Source: a virus
DNA length: 61,587 nucleotides
Virus record (IMG/VR): IMGVR_UViG_3300043395_002060
Span: 1 to 61,587 of that record
Strand: one strand, 5' to 3'
Below the pieces are notes generated by a model. That model was not told the DNA's origin. It worked only from the letters and a program-made list of their open reading frames with translations, and searched no databases. Position 1 is the stretch's first letter. Each line of letters begins with the position of its first letter. Below, piece after piece: positions 41,803 to 50,609 of the stretch. Both the position numbers and the translations under genes were made by a program.

Positions 41803-42285
41803 CACCAACCCATTTGATTTAGCCACTATAGTCATAGTATCACCCTTCATATTATACATAGGTGCAATGACTGTATTAATACTACCATCTGCCGAGTTGT
41901 AACAAACGGGATTGATTGTAGGTACCTGAGCCGTTTTCATATTATATACTTTAATACTATCTACAATCTGCCAACCCAATCCTCTCCAAGTCCTACGATA
42001 TATTGTACCAATCGTTTCACCTTGCTTCAGTGTCCAATAATGTGAACTTTCCCACTCCACCTTTTCTCTCGGATTATCTGGCACTCTACCATTGACTCTA
42101 ATTGAGCCGGATATGGTTTGAATGTTTTGAGTTGATGTTGAATATAGCTTAAAATGAGAATACCCATTTCCATCAATTGGTAAACGGGTATCAATATTCA
42201 TTTCAACGTTATTCGGAAATATATCATCCTTTGTACATCCTAACATAAACAATGTTAGAATATAAACTAATGCTATGGGTTTCAT
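41776..42285 (-). CDS. Lipoprotein
   Basis: 169 residues. Signal peptide with lipobox MLGC (MKPIALVYILTLFMLGC), cut before Cys17. Mature part beta-rich (ISGSIRVNGRVPDN ... IVAKSNGLVKISKIIL). No family recognised. Fourth lipoprotein of the window; envelope location is clear, function not. Confidence 0.75.
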   Translation of the reverse strand: MKPIALVYILTLFMLGCTKDDIFPNNVEMNIDTRLPIDGNGYSHFKLYSTSTQNIQTISGSIRVNGRVPDNPREKVEWESSHYWTLKQGETIGTIYRRTWRGLGWQIVDSIKVYNMKTAQVPTINPVCYNSADGSINTVIAPMYNMKGDTMTIVAKSNGLVKISKIILD

Positions 42286-42286
42286 A

Positions 42287-42583
42287 CTATTCAGTTTGAG
42301 TAGTTAATATTAATTCGAATTTATCAGCTGCTTTTTTATCCTGCTCTTTTAGTATTTCTAAAGCAACTTCATAACGTCCTACGATTGTTTGTTGAACAAA
42401 TAATTCACTTTGTAATGAATCCAATGTTTCTGATTTGGCGATATCACCATTAGATGCCGCTGAATTGTTTACAACTTCGGATTTCATTTTGAGTTCTTTT
42501 ATCTCATTGTTCTGCATATAGATTACACTTAACAATGCAATAGCTGTTCCCAATCGTAATAATGGATTTATAAACTTTTTCAT
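42287..42583 (-). CDS. Membrane-anchored coiled-coil protein
   Basis: 98 residues: one membrane helix (FINPLLRLGTAIALLSVIYM) followed by a coiled coil. Directly upstream of the lipoprotein gene, the same order as at 31.5-32.1 kb, so this is a second candidate spanin-like pair. Overlaps its upstream gene by four bases. Confidence 0.65.
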   Translation of the reverse strand: MKKFINPLLRLGTAIALLSVIYMQNNEIKELKMKSEVVNNSAASNGDIAKSETLDSLQSELFVQQTIVGRYEVALEILKEQDKKAADKFELILTTQTE

Positions 42584-42849
42584 AGTTGTTGTATTTTAAC
42601 TAAAACTTCGGTTACATCTTTCTTTGAAAGATATCCCAATACATCATTTGTAATTGGGGTATCATATGTTAAACTACCATCATCCTTCAATACTGCTAAT
42701 TCATATAATCCTTCTTTACCACCATAAGTAAATGGAGTACATACTACACTAGCGCCAAACCCATTTTCAAATTTAATGATAGCTTGAACACCATTATCGT
42801 GTCCAAAGTTTGGATGTGGTTTAAATTCTAAATCTTTAAATGTTTTCAT
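42580..42849 (-). CDS. Hypothetical protein
   Basis: 89 residues, beta-rich (GVQAIIKFENGFGASVVCTP) with a C-terminal helix. Not recognised. Confidence 0.7.
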   Translation of the reverse strand: MKTFKDLEFKPHPNFGHDNGVQAIIKFENGFGASVVCTPFTYGGKEGLYELAVLKDDGSLTYDTPITNDVLGYLSKKDVTEVLVKIQQL

Positions 42850-42860
42850 TTTATTTAATA

Positions 42861-43022
42861 TTAAAGCTCTTCAGCTATTCCTAAAATTTCAGCTATAATG
42901 AATAGCACACCGGCAATCCATATTTCAGATTTACAAAGTGCGATTCCGGCAGCAATTCGTAATGTAGATTTAACTACACTAATTCGAAAGTGCCAATTTG
43001 TTTTTGATTCTTTTATTTGCAT
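42861..43022 (-). CDS. Small membrane protein
   Basis: 53 residues (MQIKESKTNWHFRISVVKST...), one hydrophobic helix (WIAGVLFIIAEILGIA). Its ATG shares a base with the upstream stop. Function unknown. Confidence 0.55.
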   Translation of the reverse strand: MQIKESKTNWHFRISVVKSTLRIAAGIALCKSEIWIAGVLFIIAEILGIAEEL

Positions 43023-43264
43023 TATGCTATGATTTTATTTGTGATTCGTAAAATTGTTGCTTCATCTTCTTTGGACAACCTCCAACTATTACCAATTAGT
43101 TTTCTAACATTGGTATCCCATTCATCAGAATTTTCATCATCGGGATGATTACCTATTTGCTTTGGGCAATATCCATCATCGTAAAGTTCATCAGCTAATT
43201 CCTGTTTTTCGTATGAAGATAAACTATATAGAATATCATCAATATCAATATCAATACTTGCCAT
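43022..43264 (-). CDS. Acidic hypothetical protein
   Basis: 80 residues, very acidic N-terminus (MASIDIDIDDILYSL) and WDTNVRKLIGNSWRLSKEDE. Not recognised. First gene after the MoxR terminator; no clear promoter seen. Confidence 0.65.
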   Translation of the reverse strand: MASIDIDIDDILYSLSSYEKQELADELYDDGYCPKQIGNHPDDENSDEWDTNVRKLIGNSWRLSKEDEATILRITNKIIA

Positions 43265-43296
43265 AATTTTATATTTAAAGTTATTTTATCATTAAT

Positions 43297-43334
43297 TAAA
43301 AAAACATAGAGCCCCACCAAAGGTGGGGTCTATG
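43297..43334 (-). terminator. Strong terminator after the MoxR-type gene
   Basis: Stem CCCCACC/GGTGGGG extended by CATAGA/TCTATG with a one-base bulge (43305-43334), then seven T on the minus strand. One of the strongest terminators here. Confidence 0.85.
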
Positions 43335-43337
43335 CGG

Positions 43338-43382
43338 CGGGGTGGGTGAGTTATGAGTTATGAGTTATGAGTAACCACCCCG
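43338..43382. repeat. Hairpin with tandem TGAGTTA repeats in its loop
   Basis: Stem CGGGGTGG/CCACCCCG (43338-43345 with 43375-43382). The loop holds three tandem copies of TGAGTTA and a partial fourth. Function unknown. Confidence 0.55.
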
Positions 43383-43389
43383 TATATCA

Positions 43390-44610
43390 TTACCAAACAA
43401 TTTCATCTTTTTGCTCCTCAACTACATTCTCATACAATGTAGAATCGTTTTCAGCTCTCATATACTTTTGAACTAATTGTTTGATGTAAGTTCGTTCTGA
43501 ATCCATACCACCATCTTGCGAATAAAGTGGGAAGATAGCAACCTCAGCGGCCTCAATGATATTGAAACCATCGTAAATCAATCCAGCCATCTCAACAGCG
43601 ATACGAGTCGAAACTGCGGTAGTGATTTTACCAACATCGGATTTGATTTGGTCACGAGTGTGAGCGGCGATTTCAGCGATTGCTTTTAAATCTTCAGAGT
43701 TAGCTTCTGGATATAACATCGAAAGTAATTCGAATTCCTGCTCAGCGTTTAACACATCCACTTCGATAGTTACGAAACGGTCAATCAACGCACGGTCAAG
43801 AACACGTGTCGATGTAAATTCGTTACCGATGTTAGCAGTGGCGATAAAGGTAACACCTTCAGCTACTTTAACAATTGGAGAATCAACAGCCTCATCCAAA
43901 CGTAAGTAACGTTGTCCGGCATCCAACACAGTCATTAAGATGTTCCATGCTTCAGGGTGTGAACGGGATAACTCATCCAATAACACAACCGAATAAGGAG
44001 TCTTAATTGCTTTAACGAAAGCGGATTCGTTGAAGTAAGTACCATCTGCTTTACTGAAGTGGGTATTACCAATTAACGATGCTCTCGGGTCCTGCGTTGC
44101 TCCTAGATTGAAATAGAAGAACGGACGATTAAGAGCTTCAACCAATGCTTTAGCCGCCATAGTTTTACCACTACCAGCGGGTCCGGTCATCATAATGTTT
44201 TTAGCTCTAACCGCTGAACGAAGTAAGTATTTCCACTTCAATTCAGTCATAATAAGATTTTTAGGTTTTAACTTAAATCCATCTTTGTGGATAAAGTCAA
44301 TAACGGCTGTATGGTCGGTTGGATTTTCCACAACAGTCTCAGCCAATTCAGTATTGATTGGTTTAACTAATGCTTCGTTGTATTCATTGATATCAACCAT
44401 ACGGAAAGATTTTTTACCGGCTTTGTTAATGTGCCCACGAATAGCCGAATTAGATTTGTGAGCTTTTTTACGAAGAAACGATGTAACTAATGTTGAATCG
44501 GTTTCAACTTCACCATTGGTATTAACCAAATTAAAACGGCTACCAATGTTTTCAACTTTGTAGATTTCAGATGTGTAACCTACTAACACTTCATTTTTTA
44601 ACTTACTCAT
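43390..44610 (-). CDS. MoxR-type AAA+ ATPase (CobS-like)
   Basis: 406 residues. N-terminal ~120 residues are phage-specific. The AAA+ core has GPAGSGKT (143-150, Walker A), VVLLDE (208-213, Walker B), ATAN (257-260, sensor 1) and DRALIDR (272-278, arginine-finger region). MoxR/CobS ATPases work with VWA-domain partners to insert metals or remodel protein complexes. The VWA partner is the next gene upstream (44900-47062), and the two promoters share the same upstream element. CobS-like genes are known in T4-like phages; substrate here is unknown. Confidence 0.88.
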   Translation of the reverse strand: MSKLKNEVLVGYTSEIYKVENIGSRFNLVNTNGEVETDSTLVTSFLRKKAHKSNSAIRGHINKAGKKSFRMVDINEYNEALVKPINTELAETVVENPTDHTAVIDFIHKDGFKLKPKNLIMTELKWKYLLRSAVRAKNIMMTGPAGSGKTMAAKALVEALNRPFFYFNLGATQDPRASLIGNTHFSKADGTYFNESAFVKAIKTPYSVVLLDELSRSHPEAWNILMTVLDAGQRYLRLDEAVDSPIVKVAEGVTFIATANIGNEFTSTRVLDRALIDRFVTIEVDVLNAEQEFELLSMLYPEANSEDLKAIAEIAAHTRDQIKSDVGKITTAVSTRIAVEMAGLIYDGFNIIEAAEVAIFPLYSQDGGMDSERTYIKQLVQKYMRAENDSTLYENVVEEQKDEIVW

Positions 44611-44657
44611 AACTGTATATTTAAAAGGTTTATAACTAACTAACTCTCAATTGTTCC

Positions 44658-44707
44658 ACAATATACGAAATTTTCCCGAATCCGCCAAATATTTTATTAA
44701 TTATTTT
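44658..44707 (-). promoter_or_regulatory. Promoter of the MoxR-type gene
   Basis: AAAATAATT (44699-44707), nine bases, TTTGG (44685-44689), 20-base spacing, TATATTGT (44658-44665). Confidence 0.8.
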
Positions 44708-44866
44708 CAAAAAAAATCAAAATATTTTCAGATATTAACCACAATAATAGGGCTGTAAACTCACAGAAACCCGGTAAATTTCGATTCAATTGTTCAAATA
44801 GGGTAACTACCTTCCCAATCATATTAGTATAATTTAAATACATAACTCATTGATTTATAATACAAT

Positions 44867-44893
44867 ATAACTGGCTGATAATCAACCAGTTAT
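44867..44893 (-). terminator. Hairpin after the VWA gene
   Basis: Perfect 8-bp stem ATAACTGG/CCAGTTAT with an 11-base loop, no strong T run. Probably a weak terminator or mRNA 3' end. Confidence 0.5.
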
Positions 44894-44899
44894 AAGGGT

Positions 44900-47062
44900 T
44901 TATTTTTTAAGGAATAATTCGTTCAAAGTCTTTGTAATTGGAACGATATTTTCGATATCGATAAATCGGCTATCTTCACCATACATACGTTTGAATTTAC
45001 GTTTAGAGTTTTCACTATCGTAATCCGAAACGAAGTAAGCCATCATATTGATACCTTGCTCCTTCATTTTCTTAACCATTTTACGAGTGTGCTCAATAGC
45101 AACATCACCATAATAGTTAGTACCATCTTCACTAAAGTTAGGTTCACCATCACAAATGTTTAAGAAGTAAGAATCGATATCCTTTGTGGTTGGAACGAAG
45201 TGTTTCATAGTTGCTTCGTAACACAAACCTTCAGGCGTTGTACCATTAGCGTGAAGCGCTGGGAACAAACGTTTTACTTTATCGAACTTATCTACACGCG
45301 AATCATACGCCTGGCAGATGTAAGGTTTTCTACCCCAAATACCACGAATAGTTACCTGAACATTTAAGTTGGAAACCATCGAAGCTGCTTTACAAATAGC
45401 GATTGTAGTAGTTAATGCTCTATCCCAAGTTCTACCACTCATTGAACCACTACCATCTAAACTGATGTGTAAGTTAGCTTTCTTAAACTTATCAACATCT
45501 TTGGTGCTGAATACGTTTACATAATCATAACCAAGTCCGGCAATCAATCTACGGTCAATCTTACCACTTTTTTGACGAGGGTTATCGGTAACACGTTCTT
45601 CAGAACGAACAGCCAATCGTTTACCTAACAACGTACCTAATTGAATTCCCTTTCTTAAAGTTGCTTCATTGTAGTTAGAAAAACGAGCTTCTTCTTTACC
45701 CCAACCTCTCCACCAATCAGCGAATGGGAACGAAGGGTCTTTCATTAACTCTTCAGTCATTTTTTTAGAAACGATACATTGTGTACCACGTAAGAAACCC
45801 GAATCACCAATTTGCTCACCACCAACACTAACCATTTCAGTACCACTTTGCTCAACCGATTCAAGCATCTGGTCATCTTTCTTTGAGATAGCTTTCTTTT
45901 TGATTTTGTTATCAATGAAATCTTTTTGATTCTGAATCTTTTTGTTAAGTTGGCGTTTAACGTTATCAGATAATGATTGTTTAGCTTTACCTTCCGCATC
46001 ATCTTTATCACCATCAGCCGTAGCGTTATCATCATCAGATTCAGTACCACCCATAGTAGGTTGTTCTTTCATAGAACCACCACCCATCGATGGCGATTGT
46101 TCATCGTTGAAAGCATCACTATCAGCATCGTTTTGTTCTTGCTCACTACCACCCTGTCCTTCAGTTTGTTGTGGTTCACCGTCCTTATCTTCACCACCAC
46201 CTTGTCCGGCATCGGAAGGTGCTTGTGGAAGCGGGTCGATTGCTTTGGCGATAATCTCAGCGATTTGTTCAGCTACTAATAAACTATCAGAAGTTGATTT
46301 CAATCGGTTGATGTTTTTAAGGTCAATCAATGAATAAATCTTAACTAATCCTTTCAACTTTTTTAAATCAGTATTTGGGTTGGTAAGGTTGATAATACGG
46401 AACATATATGAAGCAATCGTTTCATCGGTATATTCATCCGAAACCAAACCTTTATCGATTACTTTATCATTGAAGTATTCATCGTATAAAGCACGATAGT
46501 AATCTCTATAACCTGGACACGTAGTGAAAATGAAATTATCAATACGTCTATCTTCTACATAGTTAGTAAGTGATTTAACTAAACCCCAAATCTCACCGCC
46601 AGCTGGATGATATCCTTTCGATTCAAATAAATCTCTCAAATATTGAGGAACTGAATACAAACTGAAAGTATCAAAGTTTGTTAGGTTAATGTGGGATGCT
46701 TCGTGCAATGCCAAACCAACAGCCACGTCGAATTTTTCTGGCTTAACTTCAGCCGATAATACAACGTGCTTACCATCGGTATAAGAATCACCTTTTTTGT
46801 AGAACTTAACCGGAATAGATTTGTTAGTAAGAATGTTTACGAAGTTAGCGATAGCTCTTCGATGAGCCGATAATCTTAACAACTCAACAGTTGAAGATTC
46901 TGAAGTAGATAACTTTTTTGTAACGAATTCACCTTTCGTATCATCGTAATACGATTCAGCGAACATGTCATCATCGTAATTACTCCATTCATCAGCCCAA
47001 AACGATGAAGCGTAACTAACTTTTGATTTTTTGTTGGAACTAAATTTAGATAGATAACTCAT
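44900..47062 (-). CDS. VWA-domain protein with N-terminal HExxH motif (CobT-like partner of MoxR)
   Basis: 720 residues. N-terminal part has HEASH (120-124), a zinc-protease-like motif, and VEDRRID (169-175), which fits the CobT-type ED-R-I pattern and may give another ligand. Residues about 276-362 form a Gly/Asp/Gln-rich acidic linker. The VWA domain has the MIDAS D-G-S-G-S (536-540). MoxR-VWA pairs cooperate in metal insertion or in unfolding; a protease-like N-terminus would add cleavage or be structural only. Start ATGAGTTATC; its promoter lies 38 bases upstream. Confidence 0.85.
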   Translation of the reverse strand: MSYLSKFSSNKKSKVSYASSFWADEWSNYDDDMFAESYYDDTKGEFVTKKLSTSESSTVELLRLSAHRRAIANFVNILTNKSIPVKFYKKGDSYTDGKHVVLSAEVKPEKFDVAVGLALHEASHINLTNFDTFSLYSVPQYLRDLFESKGYHPAGGEIWGLVKSLTNYVEDRRIDNFIFTTCPGYRDYYRALYDEYFNDKVIDKGLVSDEYTDETIASYMFRIINLTNPNTDLKKLKGLVKIYSLIDLKNINRLKSTSDSLLVAEQIAEIIAKAIDPLPQAPSDAGQGGGEDKDGEPQQTEGQGGSEQEQNDADSDAFNDEQSPSMGGGSMKEQPTMGGTESDDDNATADGDKDDAEGKAKQSLSDNVKRQLNKKIQNQKDFIDNKIKKKAISKKDDQMLESVEQSGTEMVSVGGEQIGDSGFLRGTQCIVSKKMTEELMKDPSFPFADWWRGWGKEEARFSNYNEATLRKGIQLGTLLGKRLAVRSEERVTDNPRQKSGKIDRRLIAGLGYDYVNVFSTKDVDKFKKANLHISLDGSGSMSGRTWDRALTTTIAICKAASMVSNLNVQVTIRGIWGRKPYICQAYDSRVDKFDKVKRLFPALHANGTTPEGLCYEATMKHFVPTTKDIDSYFLNICDGEPNFSEDGTNYYGDVAIEHTRKMVKKMKEQGINMMAYFVSDYDSENSKRKFKRMYGEDSRFIDIENIVPITKTLNELFLKK

Positions 47063-47100
47063 ATATTACTCAATTTTGTTGTTTAACTCTCAATTACTCT

Positions 47101-47150
47101 GCAATATACGAAGAAATTTCGAGTTCGCCAAACAATTTGGTAATTATTTT
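47101..47150 (-). promoter_or_regulatory. Promoter of the VWA gene
   Basis: AAAATAATT (47142-47150), nine bases, TTTGG (47128-47132), 20-base spacing, TATATTGC (47101-47108). Same arrangement as the MoxR promoter. Confidence 0.8.
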
Positions 47151-47180
47151 TAAAATATTTTGTAAATAATTGAAAATCAA

Positions 47181-48311
47181 TCAATTATACATAATATTTT
47201 TTTTATATGTGTAATTCATTGATTTTGAATCAAATACATCTGTCATCCATTTTGATGTATAATTTTCTTTATCGTGTAATAATGATAATAACAATTGCTT
47301 ATTATGCTTTATTTTGGATTGAACTGAATCGGAATAGTAATAAGATTCATTTAGATTTGTAAAAAAATCATCATCCGATTCAAAATACATTTGAAATCCC
47401 AATTCTTTCAAAGCATTTTCATATAAATAATTTTTAGGTATTATATGAAATACGTTTTCGAATAAAATGGGAAATATGGTTTTGCCAGTTATAGATGAAA
47501 AATAATTAAAAACATCAAATTCATCATCAGATATTATTGGAGAACATGCTTCCGATATAATGTTAAACATAGATACTGAATGGGCTTTTATCAAATTTTC
47601 ACGCTGCTTTGCTTGGTCTTGAATATTGAAATTTTCAGAATCTAATATTTTTTGATATGTTTCAAAGAATTTTATATCGATATTGTTTTGTTCAATAAAT
47701 TTTATTTGTTGACTATGTTTATAAAATGGATTTAATTTTGATAATTTTTCCAAAGTCATTGGAATTTTACTATTAGCATCAAAATTGTGATAAGTTATTA
47801 AATTGGAATCAGAATTCAATAAATTAAATTCCCTTAATAACTGAATAACATAATCTTTATGAGGCGCTCTATTGTAAGTAAAGTATAATAATAATTTTTC
47901 TTTCTTATTTTTTTGCTTTATTTGTTCATTATTAATGAAGCAATTACTATAAGCATTTACAATAGTATTTTTTATAGGTACATATAATAATCTATCACTA
48001 TTAATGAATTTTTTCAGATATTGTTCGTATCCAAATGTGAAATTAGAAAATAAAACATATTTACCTTCATTTATCAATTTAACAACTAAATCTTTTATTT
48101 TAACACTAAACCAATGTTCACTATAAGCAAATATGATAAATTTATATGGCTTAAAATATTCAAATAGAAGGTCGCATAATTCATCTGTTGGTTCATTATA
48201 AAATGAATCATGCAATACAATACATTCATTATTCAAAAATGTTATACCATTAAATGTATTTGATAATCGATAATGAGCTTCTAAATACTCTGTATTATAA
48301 TGTGAAATCAT
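47181..48311 (-). CDS. SEK-family-like putative glycosyltransferase (member 5, divergent)
   Basis: 376 residues from MISHYNTEYLEAHYRLSNTF; an ATG at 48371 is possible but lies inside the upstream gene. It keeps the YNRAPHKDYVIQLLREFNLL patch but has GKTIFPILFENVFHI in place of SEKT...PF. It is probably a diverged family member; activity is uncertain. Confidence 0.5.
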   Translation of the reverse strand: MISHYNTEYLEAHYRLSNTFNGITFLNNECIVLHDSFYNEPTDELCDLLFEYFKPYKFIIFAYSEHWFSVKIKDLVVKLINEGKYVLFSNFTFGYEQYLKKFINSDRLLYVPIKNTIVNAYSNCFINNEQIKQKNKKEKLLLYFTYNRAPHKDYVIQLLREFNLLNSDSNLITYHNFDANSKIPMTLEKLSKLNPFYKHSQQIKFIEQNNIDIKFFETYQKILDSENFNIQDQAKQRENLIKAHSVSMFNIISEACSPIISDDEFDVFNYFSSITGKTIFPILFENVFHIIPKNYLYENALKELGFQMYFESDDDFFTNLNESYYYSDSVQSKIKHNKQLLLSLLHDKENYTSKWMTDVFDSKSMNYTYKKNIMYN

Positions 48312-48465
48312 CTGTTGCCGTAAATCCTTTAGCTTTTGGAACTGAATTTGTTTGTGGCTTATTACCAACAACTGTAATCTTCGTTTGTGGTTGCTGATTA
48401 TTTTCTAATAGATTTTTAATATCTGTAAGCAAATTTATTAATTGTTGAAATTGTTCGTTTGTCAT
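48295..48465 (-). CDS. Small hypothetical protein
   Basis: 56 residues (MTNEQFQQLINLLTDIKNLL...), helical N-terminus, basic Pro-rich tail. Its ATG overlaps the upstream stop (ATGA), supporting translation. Not recognised. Confidence 0.6.
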   Translation of the reverse strand: MTNEQFQQLINLLTDIKNLLENNQQPQTKITVVGNKPQTNSVPKAKGFTATDDFTL

Positions 48466-49505
48466 AATATATTGTATTCTTTGAATAGATTTTTATTCAA
48501 TATTTTTTTAATTACTTCAAAGTTATTTGTAGGAATTATTTCATTTGAATTATAGCATTCAAATATAGATTCCATAACACATTCCGGTGTATATTCTGTT
48601 ATATATTTTGAATTTGAAAACCAAAATCCAGCTTCATGCAATTCTTTTATATGCATTGGTGATGTTATCAATATCGTATTTGTATTGAATATTTCCATAA
48701 ATGCACCCTTCATTATTTTTTCAGAAGTAAAATATGGTAAATCAAAAAACAAAGGAGCCATAGGGTTTTCATTTCTTCTATTGAAATGCGTTTCAGCTGT
48801 TATGAAATAATTGCAATTTGCAAAATCAAATGGTAAAGCTAAATGCTGATTTCTATATAATTGGGATAATTGAAACATACCTTGCGTTTTATAAGATAAA
48901 ATTAAGGCATCTTGCTTTGTTGAAAAAAAATCAATATATCCGTTTCTCCAATGCCTATCTTCATTTTTTAATTTAGATGATGTTACACCATACATCCCAA
49001 CTTTATAATCTTTTCTAAATGTATCTTTTATCAGATTATCGTAATGTATGTAGCACAATCCATTAAAATAATTAAAATAATGAATTGAAAAATCCATACT
49101 ATAATTGTAATTTGAAAATTCCAAAAATTCTTTTATCCATGTGGAACTATACACACTTACGCCGGATTGCATTAATCTTTCCCAAATTTTATTGGTACTA
49201 TGCATGGCTTCACCAAAATACCAAAAAACAAAATATTTTTTAGATGGGTTTAGATTTTCAAAAAAATTATCTAAATAGGAAAATGAATTATTACTATCTT
49301 GTAAAAGTAATTCAAATATATTTAATTCGATGATATCGTATTTATCATCATCATTCCGATTGGAATTTCTATCGTATATAAAAATATGGTCTTTGGTTTT
49401 AAACCACCAAAGACCATTATTTAAACTATCGGTTTCAATTATTTCATCCTTAAAGCAACCTTCAGCTATGAAATATGTGAATTCCAATGCTAATTTTATA
49501 ACCAT
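48462..49505 (-). CDS. SEK-family putative glycosyltransferase (member 6)
   Basis: 347 residues. YFTSEKIMKGAFMEIFNTN marks the family loop, with TAETHFNRRNENPMAP before it and LKNEDRHWRNGYIDFF as the R-x-H-like patch. The P-F is replaced by N-T-N-T. Assigned by pattern and length, not by close identity. Confidence 0.5.
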   Translation of the reverse strand: MVIKLALEFTYFIAEGCFKDEIIETDSLNNGLWWFKTKDHIFIYDRNSNRNDDDKYDIIELNIFELLLQDSNNSFSYLDNFFENLNPSKKYFVFWYFGEAMHSTNKIWERLMQSGVSVYSSTWIKEFLEFSNYNYSMDFSIHYFNYFNGLCYIHYDNLIKDTFRKDYKVGMYGVTSSKLKNEDRHWRNGYIDFFSTKQDALILSYKTQGMFQLSQLYRNQHLALPFDFANCNYFITAETHFNRRNENPMAPLFFDLPYFTSEKIMKGAFMEIFNTNTILITSPMHIKELHEAGFWFSNSKYITEYTPECVMESIFECYNSNEIIPTNNFEVIKKILNKNLFKEYNIL

Positions 49506-49518
49506 AATTTAGCTAATT

Positions 49519-49707
49519 TTATTCAGCTGGAGATGTTTCTGATGTAGCATCATCAACTATCCAATTGTCAGGTCTTGCTTCATATTTGTTTTCGGTGTTA
49601 TTTTCTAACAACCAAGCAATAGCTTCATCGTGTGATAAACCCGTCATTCCTTCAATTGCCAAATCAGCATCAACTGTTAAGTCTACGATACAATATTTTT
49701 TTTCCAT
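49519..49707 (-). CDS. Small acidic hypothetical protein
   Basis: 62 residues (MEKKYCIVDLTVDADLAIEG...), with GLSHDEAIAWLLENN. Not recognised. Confidence 0.65.
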   Translation of the reverse strand: MEKKYCIVDLTVDADLAIEGMTGLSHDEAIAWLLENNTENKYEARPDNWIVDDATSETSPAE

Positions 49708-49757
49708 AATAATGTTTTTTTAGTTTATTAATCAATGATAAATATCAAATTTAAAAT

Positions 49758-49964
49758 TTAAAACTCATTTTCAGTATGAACATTATTATCATCCCATGCA
49801 TCTCTACCGGCTGATTTTGTTACTTCATTGTTTTCCCAATTTAAAAAATCCTCACCTTTGTAATCGGGATGATTTTTTTGCATATAATCAATACCTTCAA
49901 CCCATCTCCAAGCTATTAAGCCAGAAAATAGTATAATGATTCCAATAACCAATAGTTGCTCCAT
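49758..49964 (-). CDS. Small membrane-anchored protein
   Basis: 68 residues: N-terminal helix (QLLVIGIIILFSGLIAWRWV) and an acidic soluble tail. Function unknown. Confidence 0.65.
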   Translation of the reverse strand: MEQLLVIGIIILFSGLIAWRWVEGIDYMQKNHPDYKGEDFLNWENNEVTKSAGRDAWDDNNVHTENEF

Positions 49965-49981
49965 ATGTTTGTTTTTTTAGT

Positions 49982-50605
49982 TTAGTCCCACCAACCTCTC
50001 ATATCAGAACCATTGAACCACTCATCCCACGCACTATTTTGTTCTTCTTTAGGTAAAGTTTTTAAATGCTTTTTGAAATCCAAATGTGATTGACCTTTGA
50101 AGATATTCCACAACTCTCTCCATTCTTTATCATCTATAACAGATGCTAATTTGAATACCTTTGTGTTATGTGCTCTCTCTTCTTTGGTTTCATTCTCAAC
50201 CATTCTATATAAACCATCTTCGGTTGGTTCAAAATCAAATGGTTTTAAATATAATTGCCCCAACTCAAGTTCAGCTTGTGCTATATAATTATCATCCAAA
50301 CGATTATCAATAAGTTTAATTGCTCTACGAATCTTATTCAACTTTTTAGTTCTACCGATTGGTTCTTCGATTCCTTTCTTTTGTAAATTCTTCTCCATAA
50401 TAATAAGAGAACGTCTTAACATTTCTAATGTATAACGATAATCCCACCATTGATGCGAATACAACTCTTTGCGGAAACGCCAAATGTTACCAATGAAGTT
50501 TGGAATACCTCGTCTAATGAAATTCCACACTTTCCATAATTTAGTATCATACCAAACTAATCTTTCTACACTTTCAAAAAATGTATCTTTAAATTTTACA
50601 TCCAT
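49982..50605 (-). CDS. Hypothetical protein
   Basis: 207 residues, Trp- and Arg-rich, with WWDYRYTLEMLRRSLIIMEK and a helical C-terminus (WNIFKGQSHLDFKKHLKTLP). I know this type only as an uncharacterised protein in phages. No catalytic motif seen. Confidence 0.75.
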   Translation of the reverse strand: MDVKFKDTFFESVERLVWYDTKLWKVWNFIRRGIPNFIGNIWRFRKELYSHQWWDYRYTLEMLRRSLIIMEKNLQKKGIEEPIGRTKKLNKIRRAIKLIDNRLDDNYIAQAELELGQLYLKPFDFEPTEDGLYRMVENETKEERAHNTKVFKLASVIDDKEWRELWNIFKGQSHLDFKKHLKTLPKEEQNSAWDEWFNGSDMRGWWD

Positions 50606-50609
50606 AATT

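Noticed and set aside
45942-46337. A plus-strand open frame of 131 codons inside the VWA gene.
   Set aside because: It is Ser/Pro/Cys-rich and antisense to the acidic, low-complexity linker, which keeps stop codons out by composition. No promoter or neighbour supports it.
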